Assembly (NCBI GenBank): GCA_009927445.1
Contig: RFMZ01000191.1
Span: forward strand, 1 to 64,000
From: Betaproteobacteria bacterium
Lineage (GTDB): Bacteria; Pseudomonadota; Gammaproteobacteria; Burkholderiales; Burkholderiaceae
Direction: 5' to 3'
Length of the DNA: 64,000 nt
Shown: positions 43,957 through 52,692 of the stretch, in pieces
How the letters are laid out: each line of letters opens with the position of its first letter
Numbering within the stretch: the stretch's first letter is position 1
Program-made: the position numbers and the translations under genes
Notes under the pieces: model-generated
Database searches by the model: none
Told to the model about the DNA's origin: nothing
Seen by the model: only the letters and a program-made list of their open reading frames with translations

Positions 43957-45638
43957 GTGTCAGAAAAAATGACAGGTGCAAAATACTTTGCACGATTATT
44001 AGAGGCTTATGGCGTAACCCATGTTTTTTTCATGGACGCTGTCCTTCGTCGAGCTTTAGCCGAAATGGAAGATACAAACATTATGCGTGTACTTGGCCAT
44101 TCAGAAAAAGGGGTAGGTTACATGGCGGATGGCTATGCGCGGATTTCTGGTAAGCCCGGGTTGTGTTTTGCGCAGTCTGTGGGCGCTGCTAATTTGGCGG
44201 CTTCCCTGCAAGATCCTTATTTGGGGCATTCCCCAGTAATAGCCATGACTGGGCGTCATGTGTCGGCGATGCAGTACCGTAACTCATATCAAGAAGTGGA
44301 CCATGCCCCGTTATATGCGCCAGTTACTAAATTTCATGGGCAGATGGAGGTCATTGAACAAATGCCCCATTTAATTCGGCAGGCTTTTCGGGAGGCGACT
44401 AGTGGGACACCCCGACCAGTTCATCTGGATGTTGCAGGGTTTACTGGAGACGCTATTACTCCCTTAGAAATTAACCAGCCAATTGATGTTGATTCGGCGC
44501 ACACGATTTACCCAGCCTTTAGACCAGCCCCTGACGCACGCGTAGTTCAACAGTCGGTCGATGCCATTGCTAAAAGTAAAAGACCGGTATTATTGGAGAT
44601 CGTGGCGTAACTATATCCCAGGCTGGATCAGCTATGTGTGCCCTTGGCGAAAGAATTGGTGCTCCAGTTACCACCACACTAGATGCCAAATCAATGATCC
44701 TAGAGACGCATCCGTTATTTAGAGGGATGGTAGGCACTTACGGTCGAAGTTGTACAAATCATATAGTTGATGAAGCTGATTTAATCATTTATTTAGGAAG
44801 TAACACAAGCGATCATACGACAGCAGGTTGGACTATGCCTAAATCTGGGACACCGATTATTCAGATAGATATTGACCCAGTCGAGCTGGGTAGAAATTAC
44901 CCCAATACGATTGGAATGTTATGCGATGTCCGAACTGGCTTAGAGGTCTTAACAAAGGCTGTACAAGGTAGTCAGCACGATGACTGGCTAGCTTATACCA
45001 AGAAATTGGTAGACGACTGGTGGCAAGAACAAGCTGTTGATCTGAATCGCCAGACTAGTCCTATTCGTCCACAACAACTTTGCAGAATGCTTACGGAGGT
45101 ATTGCCAAGTAATGCAATTGTGGTCGCAGATACGGGTTATTCAGCATTGTGGTCTGGTAATTTTGTTGAAATGCGCCATCCTGGACAAACCTTCATAAGA
45201 GCTGCAGGTTCTCTAGGTTGGTCATTTCCAGCTGCCATTGGAGCTAAAGCTGCGGCGCCTGATCGGCCGGTAATTTGTTTTACTGGAGACGGTGGATTTT
45301 CTTATCACTTACCTGAGTTAGAAACCGCCCGAAGGTGTGGCTTAAAGACAATCACCATCGTGAATAACAACCATTGCTTATCTCAGGGACTTAAGAATTT
45401 AAACATTGCTTATGGATCGCGTGAGCAGGGGAGAAAATCCGAGTGTTATGTTTATTTAGAAACTGATTTTGCGAAGATTGCTCAATCTTTTGACTGCTTT
45501 GGCATTACTGTAGAAAAGCCAGGCGACTTTAAGGCCGCCTTTGCTGCTGCTCTTGCAAGTGAGCTTCCAGCCGTGATCGACGTCAAGACAGAATTTGCTT
45601 ACCAAGCTGAAATGGCTTGGATCCCGGGGGCTAAGTAG
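43957..45638 (+). pseudogene. ThDP-dependent acetolactate-synthase-like enzyme, frameshifted
   Basis: Two adjacent ORFs (217 and 334 residues) make one protein of about 560. The N half has the ThDP-activating Glu in 'LGHSEKGVGYMADGYARISG', and the C half has the ThDP-Mg motif 'FTGDGGFSYHLPELETARRC' with 'IVNNNHC'. The first ORF stops right after 'KSKRPVLL'. Shifting frame at about 44595 (tta-tt-ggagat) continues 'GDRGVTISQAGSAMCALGER', so a single base is missing. The 677-base offset of the two starts agrees. GTG start with AAGGAG upstream. ThDP enzymes of this shape decarboxylate or condense 2-oxo acids. Separate halves would not be expected to work. Confidence 0.82.
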
Positions 45639-45657
45639 AGTGCTTTAGTATTATCCA

Positions 45658-45695
45658 CATTGAACATGCCATAGTTTTTTGTGGCATGTTCAATG
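45658..45695. terminator. Long perfect hairpin between convergent genes
   Basis: CATTGAACATGCCA and TGGCATGTTCAATG form a perfect 14-bp stem around a ten-base loop containing six Ts. It lies 20 bases after the ThDP gene stop and 35 bases from the convergent amidohydrolase stop. The stem is long enough to end transcription from both sides, although a trailing T-tract is missing. Confidence 0.5.
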
Positions 45696-45730
45696 ACGGA
45701 TTGCATTACCTAGGAAAAGCTTTATTTGCT

Positions 45731-46594
45731 TTAAAAGCCAAATAACCTAGCTGGGTTATCAGTCAAAATTAACCTTCTAATATGTTCGTCTGATGTCCAT
45801 CTACCTAGTAAATTAAATAACTCTACTGAACTATGTTCTGCAAATGACAAGTGTGGATAGTCACTGCCCCAAATAATCCGATCTGGAGCGCAAGCAATCA
45901 AAGCTTTTACTAATGGATCAGCATCAATAAATTGAGGAACTTTTGACATTCTATAAATTCCAGTTAGTTTGACATATGCTAGGCGATTGCCATGGTTCAT
46001 CAGTTCTAATAATGCTTTAAAGCCCGGTGTATCCACCCCATCTTTTGCTAAATTCATACCTAAATGAGCCAATGAAAAAGGGATAGTCAAGCGTCGCATT
46101 ACAGGCAGTAATTCAGCAGTTAGCCATCCAGGAAGGAGAAAGTCAAGATGCCAACCAATTTCTTGACAGCGCTGCGCTATTTTTTCAATTCTTGGAATCA
46201 TTTTGTCTGCAAGTCCTGGTGTCAGAGGGAAAATTGGACTTACATTAATCCTGACTCCTCGAACACCCAGCGCATTCATTTTTAAAATTTCTAAATCAGT
46301 GATGTTTTCATCGATGTCTACCACACCTCGACAACTATTTTTATCAAGTGTTTGCATGACATCTAACATGCAGCGATTATCTCTACCATAAGCGCTTGGC
46401 TGGACTAAGACAAAACGACTAATACCAAGAAGTGTAGCTAATTCTTGGTATGAATTCCATGGTGCTTCTGGAGGGGCATAGCGTAACTCGCTACCATATG
46501 GGTATTTTTCTGCTGGCCCAAAAATATGAAAATGGGAGTCACAAGCATCCGCTGGTGCAATAAAAGATACTTTTTCTCCTAAATGAAAAGACAA
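45731..46594 (-). CDS. Amidohydrolase, PDC-hydrolase-like (COG3618 type)
   Basis: The 287-residue TIM-barrel hydrolase shows 'ADACDSHFHIFGPAEKYPYG' (HxH metal site, residues about 15-34), 'PFSLAHLGMNLAKDG' (His) and 'RIIWGSDYPHLSFA' (catalytic Asp). This layout matches 2-pyrone-4,6-dicarboxylate hydrolase and related lactonases or decarboxylases. It is last in a minus-strand operon of BNR protein, maleate-isomerase-like protein, Bug binder and this enzyme. Ring opening of a lactone, or hydrolysis of the acid imported by the Bug protein, is inferred. Confidence 0.8.
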   Translation of the reverse strand: MSFHLGEKVSFIAPADACDSHFHIFGPAEKYPYGSELRYAPPEAPWNSYQELATLLGISRFVLVQPSAYGRDNRCMLDVMQTLDKNSCRGVVDIDENITDLEILKMNALGVRGVRINVSPIFPLTPGLADKMIPRIEKIAQRCQEIGWHLDFLLPGWLTAELLPVMRRLTIPFSLAHLGMNLAKDGVDTPGFKALLELMNHGNRLAYVKLTGIYRMSKVPQFIDADPLVKALIACAPDRIIWGSDYPHLSFAEHSSVELFNLLGRWTSDEHIRRLILTDNPARLFGF

Positions 46595-46619
46595 AATAAA
46601 TACTCCTTATCGTTAAAAG

Positions 46620-47606
46620 TTAGTTTAGATTTACTTTGATGTCAGCCCGTTTGATGACTTCTTGCCATACCATGATTTCATCTTTTATTTGTTTGGAGAA
46701 GTTAGCGGGAGTTGTGGCGACTGGTCGAACACCCGCTCCTGAAAAAACCTCCTGTACTTTTGTAGTATTAATCGCAAAAGATATTTCCTGTTGCATGGCC
46801 TCGATGATCGCTATCGGAGTTCCGGCTGGGGCCATCATGCCAAACCAGTACATCATTTGATAGTTAGGAAAACCAGATTCAGCAAATGTTGGTAAATTAG
46901 GAAATTGTGGATGCCTATTAGGACTACTGATTGCTATACCAATCAGTCGACCATCTTTAATGTAAGCACCTGTCGAACCAATACTACCAATGGCTAGATC
47001 AATTCGCTCTGCTGCAACATCAATTACTGCGCCAGCGATACCTTTAAATGGTATATGTGTCATCATGATTTTGTTTTGATTTAAAAAACCCTCCATTGCC
47101 ATATGCGCTGAAGAACCAATTCCGCCAGAGCCAAATGTAAAATGATTTGGATGTTGTTGGGCATACTGTACGATCTCTTTTAATCTTTTTTGAGGTAAGT
47201 TAAGTCTCCCAATCAGGATAGCGGGAGAGTCGGCCAATAAAGAGACTTGGACTATATCTTTTTGAGGCTGATAGGGTAGTTTGTCATATAAGGCGGCTGA
47301 GACTGCAAATGAATTATCAGTAACTAAAAAGGTATAGCCATCAGGATTTGCTTTAGCAACTGTATCGGTACCAAGAGTGCTACCGGCGCCCCCTTTGTTT
47401 TCAATAAAAACTGTTTGACTTGTACGTTTTGCGATTTCTGAGCCCACGACTCGTGCTGCTGTATCTGTAAAAGATCCTGGTGCAAATGGGACGATAACTC
47501 GAATACTCTTTTGTGGCCAATTACTCGTTTGAGAATACGTCTGATTAATACCTGTCCCGAGTAATGTCAAAAAAATTAAAGATGGTATTTTTTTAAAGAA
47601 TTGCAT
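46620..47606 (-). CDS. Bug/TctC binding protein
   Basis: The 328-residue protein has signal 'IPSLIFLTLLGTGINQTYSQ'. The binding loop is 'VIVPFAPGSFTDTAARVVGS', in which the usual GG is G-S-F-T, a change in the pocket relative to the other copies. 'IENKGGAGSTLGTDTVAKAN' and 'MTHIPFKGIAGAVIDVAAE' follow, with YKG changed to FKG. It lies between a maleate-isomerase-like gene (7-base gap) and an amidohydrolase (25-base gap). The pocket changes suggest a ligand different from those of the other binders. Confidence 0.86.
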   Translation of the reverse strand: MQFFKKIPSLIFLTLLGTGINQTYSQTSNWPQKSIRVIVPFAPGSFTDTAARVVGSEIAKRTSQTVFIENKGGAGSTLGTDTVAKANPDGYTFLVTDNSFAVSAALYDKLPYQPQKDIVQVSLLADSPAILIGRLNLPQKRLKEIVQYAQQHPNHFTFGSGGIGSSAHMAMEGFLNQNKIMMTHIPFKGIAGAVIDVAAERIDLAIGSIGSTGAYIKDGRLIGIAISSPNRHPQFPNLPTFAESGFPNYQMMYWFGMMAPAGTPIAIIEAMQQEISFAINTTKVQEVFSGAGVRPVATTPANFSKQIKDEIMVWQEVIKRADIKVNLN

Positions 47607-47613
47607 AGGAATC

Positions 47614-48294
47614 CTAGTTTGTTGAATATTGCATTAAGTATTTAGCGGTGACTTGGATAGATGATAAGACAGGTTTACTAAATTCTTCACTAAGTAGTTC
47701 ATTAATTTCAAAAGTTGGTAATTGTGAGCAAGCTATAAATAGCGCATCAGCATCCGGCCGCCAAAGTTTTTGAGCACGTAATTTGACTTCGGTGGCAGTG
47801 ATTTGACCGAGTGCTGTTACGTTAGCAGCATAAAAGCTATCAAAATACTTTACTGAAATTCCTGCACAACCGAGAAAATACTTCAGTCGCGTATTGACAT
47901 CCTCCTGGTAGGGCGTCAACAGCGCAATTGATTTAGCTTGGATTGCTTGCAAGGCTAAGACCATTGATTTTGCTGTTGTGACGACGCGTTTCCCAGTTAC
48001 TTGAGATATTCTCATTGACATTTCTGCATCACCATCAGGCCCTAAAATAAAGCCAGCAGCAGTGCAACCATAAGCAACAGCATCATAACAAGCATCAGCC
48101 GCTTGTGCGCAAAGTTCAATAGTTGTTTCTTTATATGCTGGTAGCGTATCTTTATTTAATAAACCAGGACCACGCGGGATGCGCACTAACGAACAACTTG
48201 AGCCCGCAGGTAGCCAAGCTAGTAGCTCGCTTGACATCGTGGTGTTATTGGCTGGGATAATCAGCATAATTTTTAGGGGTTGCTTAATTGTCAT
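47614..48294 (-). CDS. Asp/Glu racemase superfamily, maleate-isomerase/AMDase-like
   Basis: The 226-residue protein begins 'IMLIIPANNTTMSSELLAW', the N-x-T pattern that holds the carboxylate in maleate isomerase and arylmalonate decarboxylase. The two catalytic cysteines are expected in 'AVAYGCTAAGFILGPDG' (Cys about 77) and 'ALFIACSQLPTFEI' (Cys about 187), and both are present. It would isomerise or decarboxylate a dicarboxylic acid. It sits between the BNR gene and a Bug gene, with short gaps. It differs from the racemase at 26267, which has another N terminus. Confidence 0.8.
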   Translation of the reverse strand: MTIKQPLKIMLIIPANNTTMSSELLAWLPAGSSCSLVRIPRGPGLLNKDTLPAYKETTIELCAQAADACYDAVAYGCTAAGFILGPDGDAEMSMRISQVTGKRVVTTAKSMVLALQAIQAKSIALLTPYQEDVNTRLKYFLGCAGISVKYFDSFYAANVTALGQITATEVKLRAQKLWRPDADALFIACSQLPTFEINELLSEEFSKPVLSSIQVTAKYLMQYSTN

Positions 48295-48319
48295 AGGGCA
48301 GAATATTTTTTACAGAGGA

Positions 48320-49360
48320 TTACCGAAAGATTGTTAGTGGTGGGCGTGTTGTAACTGCGTGCGGTGGGCGGTCGTCAGGATAATCTGTTGTCCGCCAATG
48401 AAGGGCTCGGATTTCGCCAAACTGATGTGGTAGAAGAAGCCATTTATTTCCTGCATCATCGCTCCGAAAGACCTGACCTAAATTGGTTGCCAGGAAGATT
48501 AGTTGAGGGTTAGTGGGGTGTATAGCGATACACCATGGGGTGCTATGGAGTTGATTTGGCAATTTGATTTCACTAAAACTCTCTCCAAAATTTTCGCTTC
48601 GAAGCAATTTACCTGAGTCTCCCGGCGGCCCATTACCATTTGTCAGCCAAATCACGCTAGGATTATTTTCTTGTCGAGTGATTGCTCTAGTATATTGCCA
48701 TGGAGATTGTAGTGGAGTCATTTCCCATGTTTGTCCCGCATTTAAACTTCGGTGAAGACCTCGGTTCGTAGTCGCTAAATAGATTTTTTCTTGGGCGGTA
48801 TTTTTTGTAATTAAAATACCATGAACATCAATTGAAACTAGGCCTTGTACCTTCATTTCCCAGGTTTGGCCAAAGTCTTTGCTATGAAAAATGCCACCGA
48901 TTTCTACTGTTAACCAAATTTGAGCAGAGTCGTAGGGATCTATTAATAGTTGGGTACAACGCGTGGGACCCATGTTTACATCAGAAAAATCGACTAAATT
49001 AGGTATTGGTATATGTTGCCAGTTTAGTCCACCATCTAAGGACTTGTAAAAGCTAGCAGGCCGAGTACCTGCATATAGAATCTGCGCATTATTAGGGTCT
49101 TGAGTAAGCGCCCAAACTTCTTTCATTGGCGATGGAAGACTAGTCCACCTAGTAGTGTATTCATCCCAGCGAAACAAGCCCATATCAGTGCCAGCATAAA
49201 GAAATTGCTTATCCTTTAGATGACTTGAAAAACACCAGACACGAGCTTCTAAGTACATTCCCGAATGGCTATTAGGATGTAACCATGAGGTACCTTGGTC
49301 GGAACTAAACCAGGCAGAGTGTCCGGCTGTGCCTATATAGACTTCAACTCGATTAGTCAT
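48320..49360 (-). CDS. BNR/Asp-box beta-propeller protein
   Basis: The 346-residue protein is built from repeated Asp-box hairpins: 'SSDQGTSW', 'SLDGGLNW', 'SKDFGQTW', 'SLNAGQTW', 'SENFGESF' and 'SDDAGNKW', six to seven blades about 45-55 residues apart. This is the sialidase/sortilin/YCF48-like propeller. The catalytic arginines of sialidases are not evident, so it is not a sialidase. No signal peptide is visible, so it appears cytosolic, unusual for this fold. It is first gene of the operon with an isomerase, a Bug binder and an amidohydrolase. A scaffolding, lactonase-like or binding role is possible, and none is proven. Confidence 0.78.
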   Translation of the reverse strand: MTNRVEVYIGTAGHSAWFSSDQGTSWLHPNSHSGMYLEARVWCFSSHLKDKQFLYAGTDMGLFRWDEYTTRWTSLPSPMKEVWALTQDPNNAQILYAGTRPASFYKSLDGGLNWQHIPIPNLVDFSDVNMGPTRCTQLLIDPYDSAQIWLTVEIGGIFHSKDFGQTWEMKVQGLVSIDVHGILITKNTAQEKIYLATTNRGLHRSLNAGQTWEMTPLQSPWQYTRAITRQENNPSVIWLTNGNGPPGDSGKLLRSENFGESFSEIKLPNQLHSTPWCIAIHPTNPQLIFLATNLGQVFRSDDAGNKWLLLPHQFGEIRALHWRTTDYPDDRPPHAVTTRPPLTIFR

Positions 49361-49555
49361 TGCGCCCTAGAAGGAATAGTCATACGATATAGGTTGAATT
49401 GATCTTTATTATATGCAAAAGTGTGTCTCAGTAATATTAGGTTAAGTATGGAGATATGGCTAGTTAAGGATTTATCTTTGGGGATATTTTTGACGCTGGT
49501 AAAGTAATCGGTTGGCTAATTCAAGGTTGCAGTCCAAAAATTGCTGCATGATGTT

Positions 49556-49569
49556 GATTAAAATCAAAC
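49556..49569. promoter_or_regulatory. Perfect FNR/CRP-family box
   Basis: TTGATtaaaATCAA matches the FNR consensus at all ten defined bases, 70 bases upstream of the Bug gene ATG at 49640. It is the second perfect copy in the window. Redox or NO control of this binding protein is inferred. Confidence 0.5.
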
Positions 49570-49639
49570 GCCTCAGGATTAAACGACATACCATACAATA
49601 ATTTTTTACAACAAGTTACAACAATAATCTGGAGGCCTC

Positions 49640-50620
49640 ATGTTTTTTCGAGCACTTTTTGTAAAGATATTAATTATCATACAAAGCTTATTTTTGATTC
49701 AAATTTCAAATCTTCATGCACAAAGTTATCCTAATAAATCAATTCATATCACTATTGGTTTTCCGCCTGGAGGAGCAATCGATACCATCATGCGAGTGAT
49801 GGCTCCAAAAATGTCTAAACAATTGGGACAATCTGTTGTGGTTGAAAATAAAGCTGGCGCCGGAGGTATTATTGGTATGCAGTACGTTGCTAGAACCGAG
49901 GCTGACGGCTACAACTTGTTTATGGGGACAATGGGGAACTTTAGTATTACACCTGCTTTAGTCAAAGATTTACCATATCAGGTATATAGAGATTTTCAGC
50001 CTATTACTCAGGTAGCTGCATCTCCTTTTATTATTTTTATTAATCCACAACTACCTGTCAAGACCTTAGCGGAATTGATTGCATTCGCTAAAGCAAACCC
50101 AAAGAATGTTTATTTTTCTTCAAGTGGTAATGCAGGCCTACCGCATATGGCTGGTGAGATGTTTAATCAAGCTACGGGTACGCAAATGATCCATGTGCCT
50201 TATAAAGGTAGTGCTCCGAGCATTACGGACCTGATGGGTGGGCAAGTTCAGTTAACTTTTGAGGCGATTGCTATTGGTTTGCCACATTTAAAAAGTGGCA
50301 GACTGAAGGCGCTTGCCACTACAGATAACAAAAGATTAACGATACTGCCTGATTTGCCTGCTGCGGCGGAGACGGTTCCGGGATATGTGGTGAAAAATTG
50401 GTTTGGATTAGCCGCACCTAGTGGCATTCCAATGGATAGGGTTTTACTAATCCAAAAGGTTGTATCACTTGTGTTACAGGACCCCGAGGTTCTGAAAACA
50501 TTAGTGGATTTAGGCGTTGAGCCCATAGGAGATTCACCTAATCAGTTTGGGGCTTTAGTTCGGCAAGAGACTGAGCGATGGCAAAAACTGTTACAAAACT
50601 CAGGCATCAAGTCGGATTAG
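49640..50620 (+). CDS. Bug/TctC binding protein with FNR-type box
   Basis: The 326-residue protein has signal 'KILIIIQSLFLIQISNLHAQ'. It shows 'SIHITIGFPPGGAIDTIMRV', 'VENKAGAGGIIGMQYVARTE' and 'IHVPYKGSAPSITDLMGGQ'. It is a single gene: the BNR gene is divergent upstream and amtB convergent downstream, so no enzyme partner indicates its ligand. CTGGAGG precedes the ATG. Alone among the Bug genes here, it has a perfect FNR-type site in its promoter region. Confidence 0.87.
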   Translation: MFFRALFVKILIIIQSLFLIQISNLHAQSYPNKSIHITIGFPPGGAIDTIMRVMAPKMSKQLGQSVVVENKAGAGGIIGMQYVARTEADGYNLFMGTMGNFSITPALVKDLPYQVYRDFQPITQVAASPFIIFINPQLPVKTLAELIAFAKANPKNVYFSSSGNAGLPHMAGEMFNQATGTQMIHVPYKGSAPSITDLMGGQVQLTFEAIAIGLPHLKSGRLKALATTDNKRLTILPDLPAAAETVPGYVVKNWFGLAAPSGIPMDRVLLIQKVVSLVLQDPEVLKTLVDLGVEPIGDSPNQFGALVRQETERWQKLLQNSGIKSD

Positions 50621-50622
50621 AG

Positions 50623-50641
50623 TTTCCAATCTGATTGGAAA
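50623..50641. terminator. Inverted repeat between convergent Bug and amtB genes
   Basis: TTTCCAATC-t-GATTGGAAA is a perfect inverted repeat. A realistic hairpin would pair seven bases with a five-base loop. It fills the 25 bases between two convergent stops and could serve both genes. Confidence 0.4.
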
Positions 50642-50645
50642 AGCC

Positions 50646-51849
50646 CTACCAGTTTGTTTCGCGGTCTGGCGTGGCAGAAATTTTATGGATCGTTAGATCC
50701 GCGCCCTCAAACTCATCTTCGGCGCTCATCCGAATTCCCATGGTTGCCCTGAGGATACTATATAAGATCGTGCTGCCAATGACTGCGATTAGAACTCCGA
50801 GGCCGCTGCCGATCAATTGTGCTGTGAAATTGACTCCGCCCATACCACCAAACTCTGGTGTTCCAAAGATTCCTGCGGCCAATCCGCCCCAAAGGCCACA
50901 AAGACCGTGGAGGGGCCAGACACCAAGTACGTCATCAATTTTCCAACGATTTTGAACGAGGATAAACATATATACAAATAGTCCTCCAGCAATTAGCCCC
51001 ACAGCTAATGAGCCCAGAGGGTGCATGATGTCGGAGCCAGCACATACTGCAACTAGACCAGCTAATGGCCCATTGTAGGTAAAACCGGGATCGTTTCTAC
51101 CAATTAACCAAGCTGAGAGGGTACCTCCTACCATTGCCATTAATGAGTTAATAGCAACTAAGCCACTGATCTTATCGATCGTTTGTGCACTCATGACATT
51201 AAAGCCGAAACCAGCCCACTGCCAAGATCCATGCACCTAAGGCCAAGAATGGGATATTGGAAGGTGGATGAGAGGCAATACCGCCATTTTTTAAGTAACG
51301 TCCTTGCCTAGCGCCTACCAATAGGATGGCTGGAAGAGCAATCCAACCCCCGACTGCATGAACCACAATCGAGCCTGCAAAATCATGAAATTCATGACCG
51401 GTTTTTGCAAGTATCCAAGCTTGGATACCATAATGCTGATTCCATGCAATGCCTTCGAAGAACGGATAGATAAAGCCGACAAGAATGAAACTAGCGATTA
51501 ATTGAGGGTGAATCTTGGCACGTTCAGCGATACCTCCAGAGACGATAGCAGGGACAGCAGCTGCAAAGGTTAGCAAAAAGAAGAATTTAACCAATTCAAA
51601 GCCGTTTTTTTCTGACAAGGTACTTGCGCTCGAGAAAAAGTCAACGCCGTAAGCAATGCTATAGCCAATAAAAAAATAGGCAATCGTTGAAACAGCAAAA
51701 TCAACTAGGATTTTAACGAGGGCATTGACTTGATTTTTCTTTCTAACTGTCCCAAGTTCTAGAAAAGCAAATCCTGCATGCATGAACAACACTAGGATAG
51801 CCCCTAATAAAATAAATAAAACATCGGTACCAATCTTTACTTGTTCCAT
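50646..51849 (-). pseudogene. amtB: AmtB-type ammonium transporter, frameshifted
   Basis: Two overlapping reading frames (216 and 196 residues) together give a normal Amt protein of about 400 residues. The first runs from 'DVLFILLGAILVLFMHAGFA' to 'GAWILAVGWF', and the second continues 'GFNVMSAQTIDKISGLVAIN' to the C terminus. The pore is visible in both parts ('FAGSIVVHAVGGWIAL' with the first pore His, and 'VWPLHGLCGLWGG' with the second). One extra C at about 51203 (TGGTTT-C-GGCTTT on the minus strand) explains the break. Otherwise conservation is intact, so a sequencing error or a very recent mutation is likely. No glnK lies next to it. NtrC-like sites precede it. Confidence 0.85.
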
Positions 51850-51892
51850 AACTTTCTCACTATTTTTATTGATGCATCATTATGGACAAACT

Positions 51893-51931
51893 TGCACCAA
51901 AACACTTCTAGTTGTGCCCAATATTGGTGCA
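51893..51931 (-). promoter_or_regulatory. NtrC-like binding sites upstream of amtB
   Basis: TGCCCAATATTGGTGCA (51915-51931) differs from the NtrC 17-mer TGCACYNNNNTGGTGCA at two positions. A second, half-type site, TGCACCAAAA, is at 51893-51902. Both are 44-82 bases before the amtB ATG. No convincing sigma-54 -24/-12 element was found between them and the gene. Confidence 0.45.
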
Positions 51932-52110
51932 AGCCGTGGTTGTCATTTATTTTTCTCTAGGATGGATTTTGCTTAATACATTGACCCGGTCTATTTCTTC
52001 TTTGTGGTCTAAGTTTTTGCGGATGATTTGATACAAGCTTAGACTTAGTTGCTAGTAAACCCTTCAAAGTTGATCGATGCGGTATATGTCTTAGGGACTA
52101 TCTGAATTTA

Positions 52111-52138
52111 GACAAGGATGGTTTGACAAGGATAGTTT
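52111..52138 (+). repeat. Tandem 14-base direct repeat
   Basis: GACAAGGATGGTTT is followed directly by GACAAGGATAGTTT, one mismatch, in the gene-free region 143 bases upstream of the small ORF at 52282. It may be a regulator site or a slippage duplication. Confidence 0.4.
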
Positions 52139-52281
52139 TAACAGTTCATATGATTCAAATCTAAAAAATTAATAAGATCATTGGTTTGGATTGCACTAAA
52201 TCAGATTTTTCGTACAGCAATTCGCAACGCATCATCGGATAAAAAACTCTAATATATTTGTATAAATATGAAGGAGTTTAT

Positions 52282-52563
52282 ATGGAATATCTCGTCAGTA
52301 TTTTGACTAGAAAAACGGTAATAGATTTAATTTATTTAGTGGGCTGTAATTACAACTACAACTCGCCATTAAAGAATCGGGTGCGCTTGAATTTGGGTAA
52401 CTATACAGATACTGAATTAGCTGCTATTTGGTTTAAAAACTTTGGAGAAGTAGTGATTGTGGGTGACAGTAAATTTCACCATCTCATCAGCTGGCAAATT
52501 GCAACAAGTTATCGGCAAGCCAAGTTGTTGATTCGTCAGTGGAAAAAATCTCAAAAGGATTAG
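52282..52563 (+). CDS. Small protein of unknown function
   Basis: The ATG at 52282 is preceded by AAGGAG, which decides the start over the upstream TTG of the track, and gives 93 residues. I do not recognise the family. The sequence has an N-terminal hydrophobic stretch ('ILTRKTVIDLIYLVGCNYNY'), a central 'NLGNYTDTELAAIWFKNFGE' and a basic C terminus ('SYRQAKLLIRQWKKSQKD'). It contains one cysteine and no signal peptide. The predicted protein is small, basic and probably soluble. It has its own promoter region and no linked genes. The good ribosome-binding site and protein-like composition support a real gene. Confidence 0.6.
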   Translation: MEYLVSILTRKTVIDLIYLVGCNYNYNSPLKNRVRLNLGNYTDTELAAIWFKNFGEVVIVGDSKFHHLISWQIATSYRQAKLLIRQWKKSQKD

Positions 52564-52692
52564 ATAATCTCTGGGGTAAACAGAGTATTAGCTAATATCC
52601 ACAATAAAATTAGGTTAATTAATGTTCGTAATGACAAAAGGCAAAAATTAGTATCTAATAAGGTATGTTTTTATAACGGAGAGAACTAAAAC

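Larger units (their letters stand above)
51850..52281. other. Gene-free region, divergent promoters
   Basis: This 432-base stretch between amtB and the 93-residue ORF holds the NtrC-like sites near amtB and a tandem 14-base repeat in the middle. I see no coding frame, tRNA or strong hairpin in the rest. Confidence 0.5.

Noticed and set aside
48320-49360. Sialidase
   Set aside because: Asp-boxes alone define only the propeller fold; I could not see the catalytic arginines or a signal peptide.
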